From the NCBI GenBank assembly GCA_024803745.1, contig JANJXV010000152.1:1725501-1789500 (forward strand): a stretch of 64,000 nucleotides of DNA, written 5' to 3'. Position 1 is the stretch's first letter; the number at the start of each line of letters is the position of its first letter. Both the position numbers and the translations under genes were made by a program. This DNA is from Megascapheus bottae. Its lineage: Eukaryota; Chordata; Mammalia; Rodentia; Geomyidae. Below are positions 8,627 to 20,217 of this stretch, in pieces. A model generated the notes under the pieces. It was not told the origin of the DNA, ran no database searches, and was given only the letters and a program-made list of their open reading frames with translations.

Positions 8627-9050
8627 GCGGAGAGCCTTTCCAGGGAGTCCAGGACCCTGTAGGTGGCAGGAAGGAGGAGCAGTGTGGGCGGCACGCTGTG
8701 GGCCACCCGCCACAAGGCCGGGTTTGCCCTCCTGTTTACATGGCAGGCAAAGGGGGAGCCACCCAGACTGCCTCAGGGGCCATTCCAACACGCAGTGTGT
8801 CTCTGTGGCCCCTGTCCCTTGTCTTGTGGCCTGGCTGGTCTCCGGACAGCGTGGCACCCCCTCCTTGCCCAACCCCCTCGCCACCCCGCCCGGCCCCCTA
8901 CACTGCTCCTTGGGTGCTGAATTGGGTTCGGTAGTCCCAACCCACCTCGGCCTGGGAGAAGACCATAAGGCTCAGCTGGCCTTATGGTCATGGAGGTTTT
9001 CCGCCACCAAGGGCATGGAGGCAAATTCCTCGGGCTCCAGCTCTTATCCT
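8627..9050 (+). other. 3' UTR of TRIM copy C
   Basis: It aligns closely with 558-980 behind copy A and is cut off at 9050, where AT-rich sequence begins. The rest of the expected 3' flank is found displaced at 9617-10079. Confidence 0.7.
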
Positions 9051-9616
9051 GATGAGCATAGAAAATATCTATATATTTTCTATAAACCTATGTTAGTCCT
9101 AAGTTTTTTCTATCTTTAAACAAACTTTTAAACAACTTTATTTTTAAATTTTGTTCAGAAACCATTTTTAATTTTTTTAAACTTTTACATTTTTTAACTT
9201 AAACACTTAACACTTTATTCTTTATTTGCATTTGAAATATTTTTAAGGGCTCAAGGAACTCCCTTTGCCTTTTAGAATAGGCCCTTCTTTTTTTTGCTGC
9301 AGTTAAGATTACTGCCTAGAACTCCAACAGTTTAAACCCAAATAAGTTTTTCCTTAATGGAAGAACTACAAACATCATCAGTGCACCCAAATTATACAGA
9401 GATAAGCTTTAAAACATTTTTTAAAATACTAATTACATTACCCAGATTTTACCATCAGATTTCCAGTGTCAGGTGCAAAGAAAAAGTGGACGAAGATGGT
9501 CCACTCTTGTTTCTTTTATTATGTGTCCTGTTAAATGTTTGTCTTAAATTCAACAGCTAAAATTTAAAAGGTTTACATCAGACTGATATGTCTTTGAATG
9601 ACCATGGAGAGTTCCG
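9051..9616. other. AT-rich insertion splitting the TRIM 3' flank, origin unknown
   Basis: About 565 bases with low GC and many T runs, unlike the GC-rich TRIM sequence on both sides. It has no SINE features, no long reading frame and no terminal repeats I can recognise. It may be the 3' UTR of a processed transcript or part of a repeat family; neither is shown. Confidence 0.5.
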
Positions 9617-10079
9617 CAGGGGCCATTCCAACGTGCAGTGTGTCTCTGTGGCCCCTGTCCCTTGTCTTCTGCCCTGACTGGTCTCCAGACAGCTTGGGAC
9701 CCCCTCCCTGCGCAATCCCCTTGCTACACTCCTCCTTGGGTGCTGAATTGGGTTCGGTTGTCCCAACCAACCTCGGCCTGGAAGACCATAAGGCTCAGCT
9801 GGCCTTATGGTCATGGACGTTTTAAGACACCAAGGGCATGGAGGCAAATTCCTTGGGCTCCAGCTCTTATCCCCTCCCCAACGACATCTCCTCCAGCTTC
9901 CTCCACATCCGGCAGCCCCTGCTCCTCGCCCTCCCCCAGGCCAAATGATAAAGTTCATTTCAAATATGGTGTTCATTCAGTGTGATGGTTGCCTCAGATT
10001 AGCCCATGGGTGTTTGAGAGGTTTCAGGAAGAGTTGAGAATTGTGAGAGGAGAGAGAGTGTTGAGAAGATTGAGTGAGG
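9617..10079 (+). pseudogene. TRIM 3'-flank fragment D
   Basis: It matches copy C from about 8774 and copy A from about 707 to 1196, including the start of the GA-rich block. It has more substitutions than A and C show between themselves and a deletion near 9720. It holds no coding sequence. It ends abruptly at 10079, and INTS13 intron sequence follows. Confidence 0.7.
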
Positions 10080-10171
10080 TGTACCAGTGGTAGAGATTGC
10101 AAAATGTAAAATGTGATTGTGTTTGAGTGCAATTAGGATTGAATATTAACTGTTTCTTTGACATGTATTAG

Positions 10172-10246
10172 GTGAATTTCATTGTAGGTGATTCTGGAGC
10201 ACATGTTTTAAATTCTTGGACTCAAGAAGACCAAAATTTATAAGAG
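10172..10246 (+). pseudogene. INTS13: INTS13 pseudogene exon a (with nonsense codon)
   Basis: 75 bases, phase 0 at both ends, between TATTAG and GTATGA. It encodes a VNFIV...NSWTQEDQNL segment, then TAA and GAG. The stop replaces the conserved Gln before the exon end. Confidence 0.85.
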
Positions 10247-10424
10247 GTATGATATATTTTGTTGTATGCCTATTTGAAAGAATTATTTAAACGTAGTGGT
10301 ACTTTTAAATAGGATTAGGGTTTTTTTGCTCATGATTTATTTGCGCATACTTTTGCAATCCTAAATTATATTTTTAAAATGTAGTTAAGTTCATTCCAGT
10401 CTGCTTCTAATCTACAACTGTAGT

Positions 10425-10900
10425 TTTTTTTTTTTTTGGTCAGTAGTGGGACTTGATCTCTGGGCATGGGCGTTATCCCTTGAGCTCTTCAGCTCAAGGC
10501 TACTACTGCTCTACCTAGCGCCACATCTGGTTTTCTTTTCTTTTTTGTTTCGTTTTTTTTTTCCAGTCCTAGGCTCGGGCTCAGGACCTGAGCTTTATTC
10601 TTGGGTGTCCTCAAGGCTAGAGCTCTACCACTTGAGCCACAGCACCACTTCTGACATTTTTTCTATGTATGTGGTACCAAGCAATCAAACCCAGGTCTTC
10701 ATGCATTCTAGGCAATCACTCTACCACTAGGCCAACCTCTTGGCCCCCACTTCTGGTTTTCTGATGGTTAGTTGGAATTGAGTCTTAAGGACTCAAGTGC
10801 CTGGGCTGGCTTTGAACCATGTTTCTCAGATCTCAGCCTCCTGAATAGCAGTGATTCTCAGATTTCAGCCTCCTGAACAGCTATTACATACATGAACCAC
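10425..10900 (-). mobile_element. Composite SINE interrupted by a younger ID-like SINE
   Basis: The outer element (10425-10520 and 10762-10900) is an antisense composite SINE. The inner antisense ID-like dimer occupies 10536-10746. It is flanked by a 15-base target-site duplication, 10521-10535 and 10747-10761, with one mismatch. Confidence 0.8.
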
Positions 10901-11020
10901 CACAATTGTATTTTCAAATATTTACTTTCATAGTAAATCGAGTTCTAAACTATGTCTTACTTGTATTAATTGTATATCAATTTAAACATTATTATTATAA
11001 TTATTATTATTACTATTATT

Positions 11021-11165
11021 TTGCTAGACCAGGGACATAAACTCAGGGCCTGAGCACTGTCCTTGGGATTCCCTCAAAGTTAATGCTCTACGACTTGAGC
11101 ACTATTTCTGGCTTTTCTGCATATGTGGTACCGAGGAATCGAACCACTAGGCCAAACTCCCGGCC
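11021..11165 (-). mobile_element. ID-like SINE, antisense
   Basis: Contains the diagnostic CCACTAGGCCAAACTCCCGGCC end and the GAGCACTGTCCTTGG word. It is shortened inside the first tRNA-like half. Confidence 0.75.
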
Positions 11166-11184
11166 TATTATTAATATTTGTTAG

Positions 11185-11350
<166 letters not shown>

Positions 11351-11457
11351 GTCTCTGTTTCCCTCACTCTTGATGCCTTTTCCTTATATCCTCAACATTG
11401 TTTTATCAGCTTTATACCTGCAAAAAGAAAAAAAGTGATGAGTAAAAAAGAGTTCTT

Positions 11458-12165
11458 GGGCCAGGAGTTTGGTCTAGCGGTATAATGATTACCTAATATG
11501 CACGAACACATGGGTTTGATTCCTCAGCATCACATATATGGAAAAAGCCGGAAGTGGTGCTGTGGCTCAAGTGGTAGAGTGCTAGCCTTGAGAAAGCCCA
11601 AGGACAGTGCTTAGGCCCTGAGTTCAAGTCCCAGGACTGGCAAAAAGGAAAAAGGAAAAACCAAACACTTCCTTTTTTTATAGATAGAAGGGTATGAACA
11701 GGGAATATTTAGGGAAGGGGACTAAAATATGAATTTAAGTGAATACTAAAAAGGCAGACATTATGGTTCAGTATGATTATTTCAGAGAAAAGAAAGAGGA
11801 GAGAAGCAAAATTCAAAATTGAATGAGAGAGTAAGAGATCTGTGTCAAAATATATGGATATATTATTTAAATAATTTCCTGTGAATTTTTTCTGTCATTT
11901 TAAAAAATGGAATGAATGGGTTACTTTGTGAAAATGTGTTTTTCATAACATTTGATCTTAAGATATTTATGATTGGGCTGGGGATGTGGCTAAGTGGTAG
12001 AGTGCTTGCCTAGCATGCATGATGCCCTGAGTTCAATTCCTCAGTAGCACATAAACAGAAAAAGCTGGAAGTGGCTTTATGGCTGAAGTTGTAAAGTGCT
12101 GGCCTTGAGCAAAAGAAGCTCAAGCAAAAGAAGTGTTCAGTCATAAGTTCAAGGCCCAGAACTGG

Positions 12166-12170
<5 letters not shown>
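11458..12170 (+). mobile_element. Two ID-like SINEs in sense orientation
   Basis: Copies at 11458-11647 and 11973-12167. Both show a tRNA-like A box (GTGGTAGAGTGC type), a B box (GTTCAAT/GTTTGAT type), the second half (GTGGCTCAAGTGGTAGAG type) and a closing GGACTGGCAAA-like tail. Confidence 0.8.
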
Positions 12171-12212
<42 letters not shown>

Positions 12213-12230
12213 ATGGATATATATAGGTTA
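12167..12230. repeat. (TA)n microsatellite
   Basis: A run of about 40 bases of TA dinucleotides grown from the tail of the preceding SINE, followed by a diverged ATAT stretch. Confidence 0.9.
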
Positions 12231-12261
12231 CAACTGGTAAACATAGTTACCTTTTGTTCTT

Positions 12262-12682
12262 TTTTTTCCTTTTTGTGTCAGTCCTGGGGCTTGAATTCTG
12301 GGTCTGGGCACTGTCCCTGAGCTTCTTTTGCTTAAGAATAGCACTTTACCACTGGAGCCCTACTGCTACTTCTGAGTTTTTCTGTTTATGTAATACTGAA
12401 AAATTAAACCTAGGCTGGGAGTTTGGCTTACTGGTAGAGTGCGTGCCTAGCATGCATGAAGACAGGGGTTTGATTCCTCGGTACCACATACATAGGAAAA
12501 GCTGAAAGTGGTGCTGTCGCACAAGTGGTAGAGGTGCTAGCCTTGAGAAAGCCCAAGGACAGTGCTTACAAACTGAGTTTAAGCGCCAGGACTGGCCAAA
12601 AAAAAAAAGAAAAGAAAAAAGAATAGAATCCAGGGCTTCACATATGGTAGGCAAGCACTCTACCACTAAGCCACATTACAGC
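12262..12682 (-). mobile_element. Antisense ID-like SINE split by a sense ID-like SINE
   Basis: The antisense element runs at 12262-12412 and resumes at about 12625-12682. Between them, 12413-12612 is a complete sense copy ending in an A run. Confidence 0.75.
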
Positions 12683-12719
12683 CCCTATTATAGCCTTTTA
12701 TAACTTATGAAGTGCAACT

Positions 12720-12965
12720 CTCCCTTCTACACTTCCCTCCTCTCTGCCTCATTCCTCTCTCCTCTCCTCCTTTCCTCTTCTTGCCTTCTCTTTTCTCCCC
12801 TCGGCCCTTCTCTCCCATCCACTCCTGTCCAACTTCCCGCAGCAATCCTCATTCTTTCTTCTTTTTTCTCTGCTCATTCTGTCTTCTTCTTTTCTTCCCT
12901 CTCCCCTGCACTCTCTCCTTCCCTCTCTCTTCCGTCTTCCCCTCCCTTCCTTTCCCCTCATACTT
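12720..12965. repeat. Pyrimidine-rich tract
   Basis: About 250 bases that are nearly all C and T on the + strand, without a fixed period. The open frames on both strands are compositional. Confidence 0.7.
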
Positions 12966-13078
12966 TTCCTTTTTTGACACACTCTTATTACCTTGCTCAG
13001 GCTGGCCTTGAACTTTCAGACTGAAGTGATCTCCCCATCTCACCCTCCCCATTAGCTGGGACTACAGGCACATATATA
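12966..13078 (-). mobile_element. 7SL-derived (B1/Alu-like) SINE, antisense
   Basis: Shows the antisense Alu/B1 words CTCAGGCTGGCCTTGAACT and TAGCTGGGACTACAGGCAC. Confidence 0.7.
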
Positions 13079-13600
13079 GTCTATCCAGTACACATATTCT
13101 CCCTTGAAAACAGCTCTATCAAGAATAATTCACGTATCTAGCCATTTTCCTACTTAAAACCTACAACTTATCATTTAAAATATATTCACAGATGGGCATT
13201 CAATTTTACAACATGTCTTCACCTTAAAATTCTCCATATACTTTTTAGCTGTTATCTGTTATCTCCCCCATACTCCCATCAGACAAGGCATCACTAATCT
13301 ATTTTCTAGAACACAACAGATTTCTCTGTTTTAGTCATGCCATATAATAGAATCATATGGTCTTTTGTAACTGCCTTTTTGGACTTAGTATTTGCAGTAT
13401 CTTCAAGGTTCATCCATATTATAGTATTCACCAGTAAGTACTTCAGTCCTTTTTATGACTAATATTCTCATGCATTAGATCCCTACATTTTGTCTATCTC
13501 CTTGTCAGTTAATCACATTCAGATTTACCTTCTGGCTGTTGTCTATAATGGTACTATAGGCATGCTATTTGTGTGCGAAAATTATATTTTAATTTTTTTG
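13079..13600 (-). mobile_element. Ancient L1 fragment, antisense
   Basis: Resembles the antisense 3' part of old mammalian L1 elements, with words of the type ATCATATGGTCTTTTGTAAC and TTCAAGGTTCATCCATATT. No reading frame remains. Confidence 0.55.
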
Positions 13601-13717
13601 GAAATTTGGTAACCTGTATTTAACAATTTGAAGAACTGTCAAATTTGTAACTACTGACTTTTTGGTTCTAAACATCATAATTGGTGTAGTGTTACCTATT
13701 GTGGTTTGTTTTGTTTT

Positions 13718-14180
13718 TAATGGTCCTGGGGCTTGAACTCAGGGCCTGGATGCAGTCTTCAAACTTTTTTTGCACAAGGACATCACTCTACCAGTTTGAG
13801 CCATAGCACCACTTCTAGCCTTTTCTGAGTACTTTATTGGGAATAAGAGTCTCATAAACTTCCTGGGTTAGCTTTGAACTCGGAAATATTTCAACTACTA
13901 GTAGCTAGTAGCTAGGAGTCTAGGTGTAAACCACTAATGCTATGCCCTGTGGGGTTTTTGTTAGTATCTACTTAAGAAGATTGTTTTCTTTTGCTAGTCC
14001 TGGTGCATGAACACATGGCCTGAGCCATGTCCTTGGGGTTTCTCAAGGCTAGAGCTCTACCAGTTGAGCCACAGCACCACTTCTGCCTTTTTCTGTGTAT
14101 ATGGTACCAAGGAATTTAACCCGGGTATTCGTGCATAGTAGGTGAGCACTCTACCACTAGGACAAACTCCCAGCCCCAAA
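13718..14180 (-). mobile_element. Composite SINE and ID-like SINE, antisense
   Basis: Composite copy at about 13718-13960, then an ID-like dimer at 13990-14178 ending in CCAAACTCCCAGCCCC. Confidence 0.75.
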
Positions 14181-14224
14181 GAGTCTACTTTGTTCTTAGT
14201 TCACCGAAGCTTTTTTAGACTGGG

Positions 14225-14475
14225 TATTTTTTAATATATTTTTATTGTAATTAATAGAAGTGTTACATGGTTTTGCCAGATAAATGGTGCCTTATTTCCC
14301 ACACATTGATACCCTTTCACATGTCGTGGTCCCCATTTCCCTTTCCCCCTCTCCCACCCCTCATCTTGTTTTCCCCGGTTCCCTATCCAATTTCAGATAA
14401 CCAAATACAATTATATCTGATATATCAGGTAACAAAGTGAGATAGTGTAACAATATGAGATAACCAAGGGTAGAC
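14225..14475 (-). mobile_element. L1 3' UTR fragment, antisense
   Basis: Reverse complement of the same L1 tail seen at 54540-54731: it starts with the antisense of the terminal AATTACAATAAAAA and includes the antisense of GGGGAAAACAAGATG. Confidence 0.75.
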
Positions 14476-14564
14476 TGGGTATTTTTTTAAACTTTAATTT
14501 TGTTAAGTCCCTGTATCTGTGTTTCTAGAGTTGGTTACATGGTTTTTGTGTTTTTTTATTCTTG

Positions 14565-14965
14565 TTTTTTTTTGCTAGTGCTGAGCATTTTTTTGCTAGG
14601 GCCTGAGCATTGTCCTTCGGCTTTCTTAAGGATAGCACTCTACCATTTGGGCCACAGTACCACTTTTACCTTTTTCTGTGTAGCATGGAACTTTGTGCAT
14701 GCTAGGCAAGTACTCTACCACTAGGCCAAACTCCCGGCCCCGATTTTTTTTTATTCTATTCATAAGATGTTTTATATGAATTGAATTTTTTAAAATCAGT
14801 CCTGGGGCTTAAACTCAGGGCCTGAGAGCTGTCCTTGGGCTTTCTCAAGGCTATAACTCTACCACTTGAGCTTCAGCCCCACTTCCAGCTTTTTTCTATG
14901 TATGTGGGCCTTCCTGCATGCTAGGCAAGCACTCTACCACTAGGCCAAACTCCTGGCCCATGATT
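14565..14965 (-). mobile_element. Two ID-like SINEs, antisense
   Basis: Copies at about 14565-14740 and 14793-14960, separated by a short AT-rich spacer. Both end with the CACTCTACCACTAGGCCAAA word. Confidence 0.8.
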
Positions 14966-15035
14966 TTTTATTTAAGATATCAAATCAGCTTTCTATGCCT
15001 GATGTAAATCTTCCTTGATGATGCTGTGTAATTCT

Positions 15036-15060
15036 GTGTGTGTGTGTGTATGTATATATA

Positions 15061-15095
<35 letters not shown>
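15036..15095. repeat. (TG)n microsatellite
   Basis: Two TG runs separated by a TATATATG stretch, 120 bases upstream of an INTS13 pseudogene exon. Confidence 0.9.
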
Positions 15096-15097
<2 letters not shown>

Positions 15098-15216
15098 CTG
15101 AGTTATAGCAGTATTTTCCTAAGGATATTTGTGTCCTCTTTTTTCAGAAATATGGTTTATAATTTTCTTCTCCTGTTTTTGTCTCCTTTGTCACCACCAT
15201 TTCTTCTTGTTTATAG

Positions 15217-15419
15217 CTTATGGGGTCATTAGCTGCTGTTGGGGCTCCTAACCCTCGAGCAGACCACGAGTGCTGCAGTATTTTGCACGGTCTTGTGGCT
15301 GCAGTGGAGACCCTTTGCAAAATTACTGAATATCAACATGAGGCTCGGACTTTACTCATGGAGAATGCAGAACGTGTTAGGAATAGAGGCCGAATAATTT
15401 GCATTACTAATGCAAAAAG
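15217..15419 (+). pseudogene. INTS13: INTS13 pseudogene exon b (lost 5' splice site)
   Basis: 203 bases after a TTTATAG acceptor, in phase 0 to phase 2. It encodes the LMGSLAAVG...RIICITNAK segment. The following dinucleotide is AT (15420-15421) instead of GT, while the next bases (GAGG) still look like a donor. An unspliced read would stop at TGA 15421-15423. Confidence 0.88.
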
Positions 15420-15649
15420 ATGAGGTATATATGAGTTGCAACCATAGTTTCATTGAAGGAATTCTATTTCTGTTGTGGATTCTATGTGAAATTTAGGGTT
15501 TGCATGAAATCATTTAAGCATATTGCAAGTGTTCAGTGCCATTTTTCCTCTGGTATTAAATCTGTGTCCAATTCTAAATAAAATGGGCCAATTTAGGTGA
15601 AAACTGATTTAGATTATCATCATGGAAAGATTTGGATGTTTTCTTTTAC

Positions 15650-15865
15650 ATTTTTTTTGTGAGTCATGGGGCATGGACTCTGGGCCTGGGTGCTGTCGCT
15701 GAGCTCTTCTTCTCAAGACTACTGCCCTACCTTTTGAGCAACAGCCCTACTTCCAGTTTTCTAGTGGGTAATTGGAGATAAGAGTCCCACATTCTTTAGT
15801 GCCTGGCCTGGCTTCGAACCATGATCTTCAGATCATGAGGATCTAGTAGTAGGATTACAGGCTTT
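15650..15865 (-). mobile_element. Composite SINE, antisense
   Basis: Shows the GAGCTCTTCTTCTCAAGACTA word and the antisense 7SL-like part (GGCCTGGCTTCGAACCATGA type) with an eroded end. Confidence 0.7.
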
Positions 15866-16007
15866 TTTGTTTTTAAAGCTAGCTTGTTAATTTTGAATAA
15901 AAATATATCTACTGAAATAATTTTACATGCTCGTACAACCAACAGCTAATAATTGTTTTAGTTTTTTTTTCCTTCTGATTTTTTTTCTCTGTCTTTTCAT
16001 TCCATAG

Positions 16008-16088
16008 TGATAGTCATGTACGAATGCTTGAAGACTGTGTCCAGGAAACAATTCATGAACATAACAAGCTAGCTGCAAATTCAGATCA
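16008..16088 (+). pseudogene. INTS13: INTS13 pseudogene exon c
   Basis: 81 bases between TTCCATAG and GTGAGT, completing the Ser codon split with exon b. It encodes DSHVRMLEDCVQETIHEHNK and the next residues without a lesion. Confidence 0.9.
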
Positions 16089-16164
16089 GTGAGTATACTT
16101 CATAAAGTATTGTCTTTAACTTCATGTATTTATGTGATTATTTACAGTGATTTTTTTGTTTTTT

Positions 16165-16604
16165 TTTTATTTTTTTGCTTTTTGCAAGTCCTGAGGTTTG
16201 AACTCAGAGACCAATCACTGTCCTTGGGCTTTTTCTCAAGGCTGGAGTTCTTCCAATTGAGCCAGAGGACCATTTTTGGCTTTTTTCTACGTGGTATCAA
16301 GGAATCGAACTCAAGTCTTCGTGCATGCAAGGCAAGCATTCTACCACTAGGCTATGCTCCTGGATTATTTGCAGGTTTTTATTTGGCTGTTTTTGTTTTT
16401 GTGCTAGGACTGGGACTTGAACTCAGGACCTGGGTGTTGTTCCTTAGCTTTGTGCTCAAAGGTGTCACTCTACCATCCATCTACTTCTGGCTTTTAGCTA
16501 GTTAATAAGAGATAATCTCATAGGCTTCCTCTTCCCTGGCTGGCTTCAAACTGAGATCCACAGATCTCAGTATCCTGAGTTATTAAGATACTGGTAACCT
16601 GCTT

Positions 16605-16654
<50 letters not shown>

Positions 16655-17625
16655 GTATATATATAGATATATAGATAGATAGATATTTTTTTTCTTTCCC
16701 AGTCTTTGGCCTTGAACTCAGGGCCTGAGCACTGTCCTTGAGCTTTCTCAAGGCTAGGGCTCTGCCACTTGAGATGCAGCACCACTTCCAGCTTTTTTCT
16801 TTGGACTTTCTAAGGCTAGAGCTTTACCACTTGAGCCTCAGCACCACTTCTGGCTTTTTTCTATGTATGTGGACACCAAGGAATTGAACCTGGGTCTTTG
16901 TGCATGCTAGGCAAGCACTCTACCACTAGGCCAAACTCCTGCCTTCCCCCCCCACCACAGCTTTTTCTATGTATGTGGTTCCGAGGAATCAAACCAGGGT
17001 CGTTGTGCATGCTAACTAAGGACTGTACCATTAAGCCAAACTCCTAGCCCAAAAAGCAAATGTTCTGAGTAAATGGCCTTTCAGTTTCCAAAGAATTTTA
17101 ATAAAATTAAATGTACCTGTTACACTGAACGTCTATCCTTGTGCATGCTTGGCAAACACTTTATCACTAGGCCAAATTCCCGGCCCTGAGGAAAAAAAAT
17201 ACATACATATATGTATATATATGTTTTATTTTTTCAGTCCTGGGGCTTGAACTCAGGCCCTGAGCACTGCCCTTGAGCTTTCTCAAGGCTAGAGCTCTAC
17301 CACTTGAGCCACTGCATTACTTCCAGGTTTTTCTATGTATGTGGTATTGAGGAATCGAACCTGGGTCTTTGTGTGTACTAGATAAGCACTCTACCCCTGG
17401 GCCAACCTTCCGGCCCTTGCTGAAAATATTTAAATATGATTATTATACTTGCTGGAATTCTATTATTTGATCTAACAGATGAGCCTGAAATTCTAACTTT
17501 GACTAGAAACTTTTTTGTATTATTTTGCCCTTCTTTTTTCTATGTATGTTGGTACTGAGGAATGGAACCTGGGTCTTCATGCATGCTACGCAAGCACTCT
17601 ACCACTACATCAAACTCCCAGCTCC
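16165..17625 (-). mobile_element. Cluster of antisense SINEs in the INTS13 pseudogene intron
   Basis: ID-like dimer at 16170-16365, composite at 16395-16590, a nested pair at 16689-17052 (inner copy about 16797-16950), fragments at 17140-17186 and 17530-17625, and an ID-like dimer at 17228-17416. A (CT)n(TA)n tract with ATAG repeats fills 16605-16688. Confidence 0.75.
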
Positions 17626-17629
17626 ATTC

Positions 17630-17975
17630 ATCCCTATTTTTCACTGGTTATTTTTAGGATAGAATCTTGTTTCCTATCCTAGAGCACTTGAGGTGTAATC
17701 TGCCTACTAGTAGGTTTTTGTGCTAACTGGCTCCACTCACTTGCCACTATGGCCAGCTGCCCTTCTATAGAGCTAGTGCTTCAGAGACTTCTTGTCTAGG
17801 CTCTACAGTCCTCTCACTCTGAGCATCTCAAGGAGCTTATGATGACAGGTGCATGGCACTGTGTTGTGTTATGGGTTAAGGAGTTGAGAAGGAGTCATGT
17901 GAACTTTTGTTTGCATTGGTCTTTAATTGCACTGATCTTATTCTTGGCCTTCCAAGTACTTGAGATTACAGAGAC
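17630..17975. other. Intron sequence, no clear feature
   Basis: I see only weak antisense composite-SINE similarity (GGCCAGCTG and TTGAGATTACAG-like words). No exon or complete repeat. Confidence 0.4.
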
Positions 17976-18600
17976 TTAGCCGAATGCAGTGGCTCTAGCC
18001 TGTAATCTTAGATCCTCAGGAGGCTGAGATCTGAGGATCTTGATTCAAAGCCAGCCCAGTCACTAAAGTATGAGAGACTCTTATCTCCTGTCAACCACTA
18101 GAAAATGAGAAGTGGGGCTGGGGCTTGGGCTCAAGGGTAGGGCAGCAGCCTTGAGCTGAATAGCTCAGGGACAGCGCCCAGGCCCAGAGTTCAAACCCCA
18201 TGACCCACCAAAGAAAAAAAAAAGATTACAGAAACCTGAGCCAGTGATTCCTCGCTTGCACTATGTGGATTTTTAAAAAGGACAAAGCTACTGCAAATGA
18301 AAACTTTTTTTCTTATATTGATCAGTTCTCCAACTCTACATTCTCGACTGTTTCCTGCAGTTCGGTTATACCAGTATAAATTTCATGGTGTCAGTGCTGA
18401 CTATATAAATCAGGAGCTCAATCCCATAGACTTCCATCCATCTTCAGCCACCATATTGAAATAGACCCCAGAGCTGGGCGCAGTGGCTCATGCCTGCAAT
18501 CCTAGCTACTCAGGAGGCTGAGATCTGAGGACAAGGTTCAAAGCCAACCCTGGCACAAAAGACCTGAGACTTATGTCCAACTAACTTCTAGGAAATGGGA
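17976..18600 (+). mobile_element. Composite SINEs, sense
   Basis: A full composite at 17976-18225 joins a 7SL-like left part (CAGGAGGCTGAGATCTGAGG) to the tRNA-like right part (GCTCAAGGGTAGGGCAGCAG) and an A run. A second, left-part copy is at about 18470-18600. The stretch between them, 18230-18468, is unassigned. Confidence 0.75.
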
Positions 18601-18889
18601 TATTAAAGATATGCTTAGAGCCATATTTCCTTTTTAAGCATAGATATTAAGGATATATTTAGGACAATTACACTATGTTCTGTAACTTAGAGTGATTATT
18701 TTCTTAGATGAAATAGTATTGTTCTAGTAGGATTATTCTTTCAAGGAGTAGGTACTCAAGTATTTAGGAGTGTCCTTTGCAGTATATTTGCAAATGACTT
18801 AAAGAAAAGAGTTGTCTATTTAGTATATGTATAGAAAGCAAATACAACTAATGCATAATGCAGGATGTATGAGTGCTTATTGACTATTA

Positions 18890-19430
18890 TACTTTGGAGC
18901 GTGAACTCAGGTCCTGGGCACTGTCCTTGAGCTTTCTTCAGAGTAGTGCTCTACCACTTGAGCTATACCACCATTTCTGGCTTTTTCTGTGTATGTGATA
19001 TCACAAAATTGAACCTGGGGCTTTGTGCATGCTAGACAAGCACTCTACTGCTAGGCTTGACTACTCTGGCCTTGACTATTACACTTTTATTTCAATTTTT
19101 CTGTTGGTCTAGAAATTTCAAAATAATATGTTGGGGATATTTTTTAGTGTTACTGATTCAGTGTTGTTAGAAATAATCAGTTATAGGTAACAGTTAATAG
19201 AAGCTGATTTGAAAAAATTATTAGTATAGGGCTGGGAGCATGGCTTAGTGATAGAGTGTATGCCTAGTATGCATGGAACTCTGGGTTCTATTCCTCATTA
19301 CTACATACCCAGAAAAAAAAAACTGGAAGTGGTGCTGCGGCCCAAGTAGTAGAATACTAGCCTACAGAAAGCCCAAGTACAGTGCTTAGGCCCTGAGTTT
19401 AAGATCCAGAACTGGCAAAAAAAAAACATT
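18890..19430. mobile_element. ID-like SINEs in opposite orientations
   Basis: Antisense copy at 18890-19070 and sense copy at 19230-19430. The second ends in AACTGGCAAAAAAAAA. Confidence 0.75.
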
Positions 19431-19502
19431 AACACAGAAAAATTAATATTCAATGTCTATTTCCTTGATCATTTTCATTGAAAAATAATTATAAGAATTT
19501 TA

Positions 19503-19935
19503 CAGCGGGGTGCAGTGGCTTATGCCTGTAATCCTTACTACTCAGGAGGCTGAGATCTGAGGACCACAGTTCCAAGCCAGCGTGGCCACTATAAAGCTAG
19601 GAGACTTTTTTTGCCAGTTCTGGGCTTGAGTTCAGGGCCTGAGCACTGTCCTTGGACTTTCCTCAAGGCTAGTGTTCCATCCTGAGCCACCACACCACTT
19701 CTGGCTTTTTCTATGTATGTGGTACCAAGGAATCGAACCTGGGTCTTCGTGCATGCTAGGCAGGCACTCTATCACTAGGCAAAACTCCCAGCCAAAGCCA
19801 GGAGATTCTTATCTCCAATTAATCTCTAATTGGAAGTGGGGCTGTGGCTCAAGGGTAGGGCAGTAGCCTTGAGCTGAAGAGCTCAGGGACAGCGCACAGG
19901 CCCAGCATTCAATCCCCATGACTGCCCCTCCCACA
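19503..19935 (+). mobile_element. Composite SINE split by an antisense ID-like SINE
   Basis: The sense composite runs at 19503-19607 and continues at about 19808-19935. The antisense dimer at 19608-19793 is flanked by copies of AAAGCTAGGAGACT-like sequence at 19593-19607 and 19794-19807, a target-site duplication with small differences. Confidence 0.8.
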
Positions 19936-20217
19936 AAGAATTTTTCCTATGTACCTTTTAAATACACAGAAAATTAATAATTTTCACTTTATTTCAATTT
20001 GTATAATTATTTACTACTCAGTGTTAATACAAATGTATTATATAGTTTTATATACTCATTATATACTCTGTAACCTAACAATAGTAATATTTGATTTTAG
20101 CCATATATTTTTAGTCCATTAAGATTTTAATTGTTTATTTGCCTCAATTCAATTCTTTAGAGAGTATATATTCTATCTATCCTCTATTTTATCTTAAGTA
20201 AAAAGTTTCTTTATAAG
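19936..20217. other. AT-rich intron sequence
   Basis: No repeat or exon recognised. It ends in the TTCTTTATAAG acceptor of the next INTS13 exon. Confidence 0.5.

Noticed and set aside
11458..11647. tRNA-like A and B boxes as real tRNA genes
   Set aside because: They belong to dimeric tRNA-derived SINEs; no cloverleaf can be completed.
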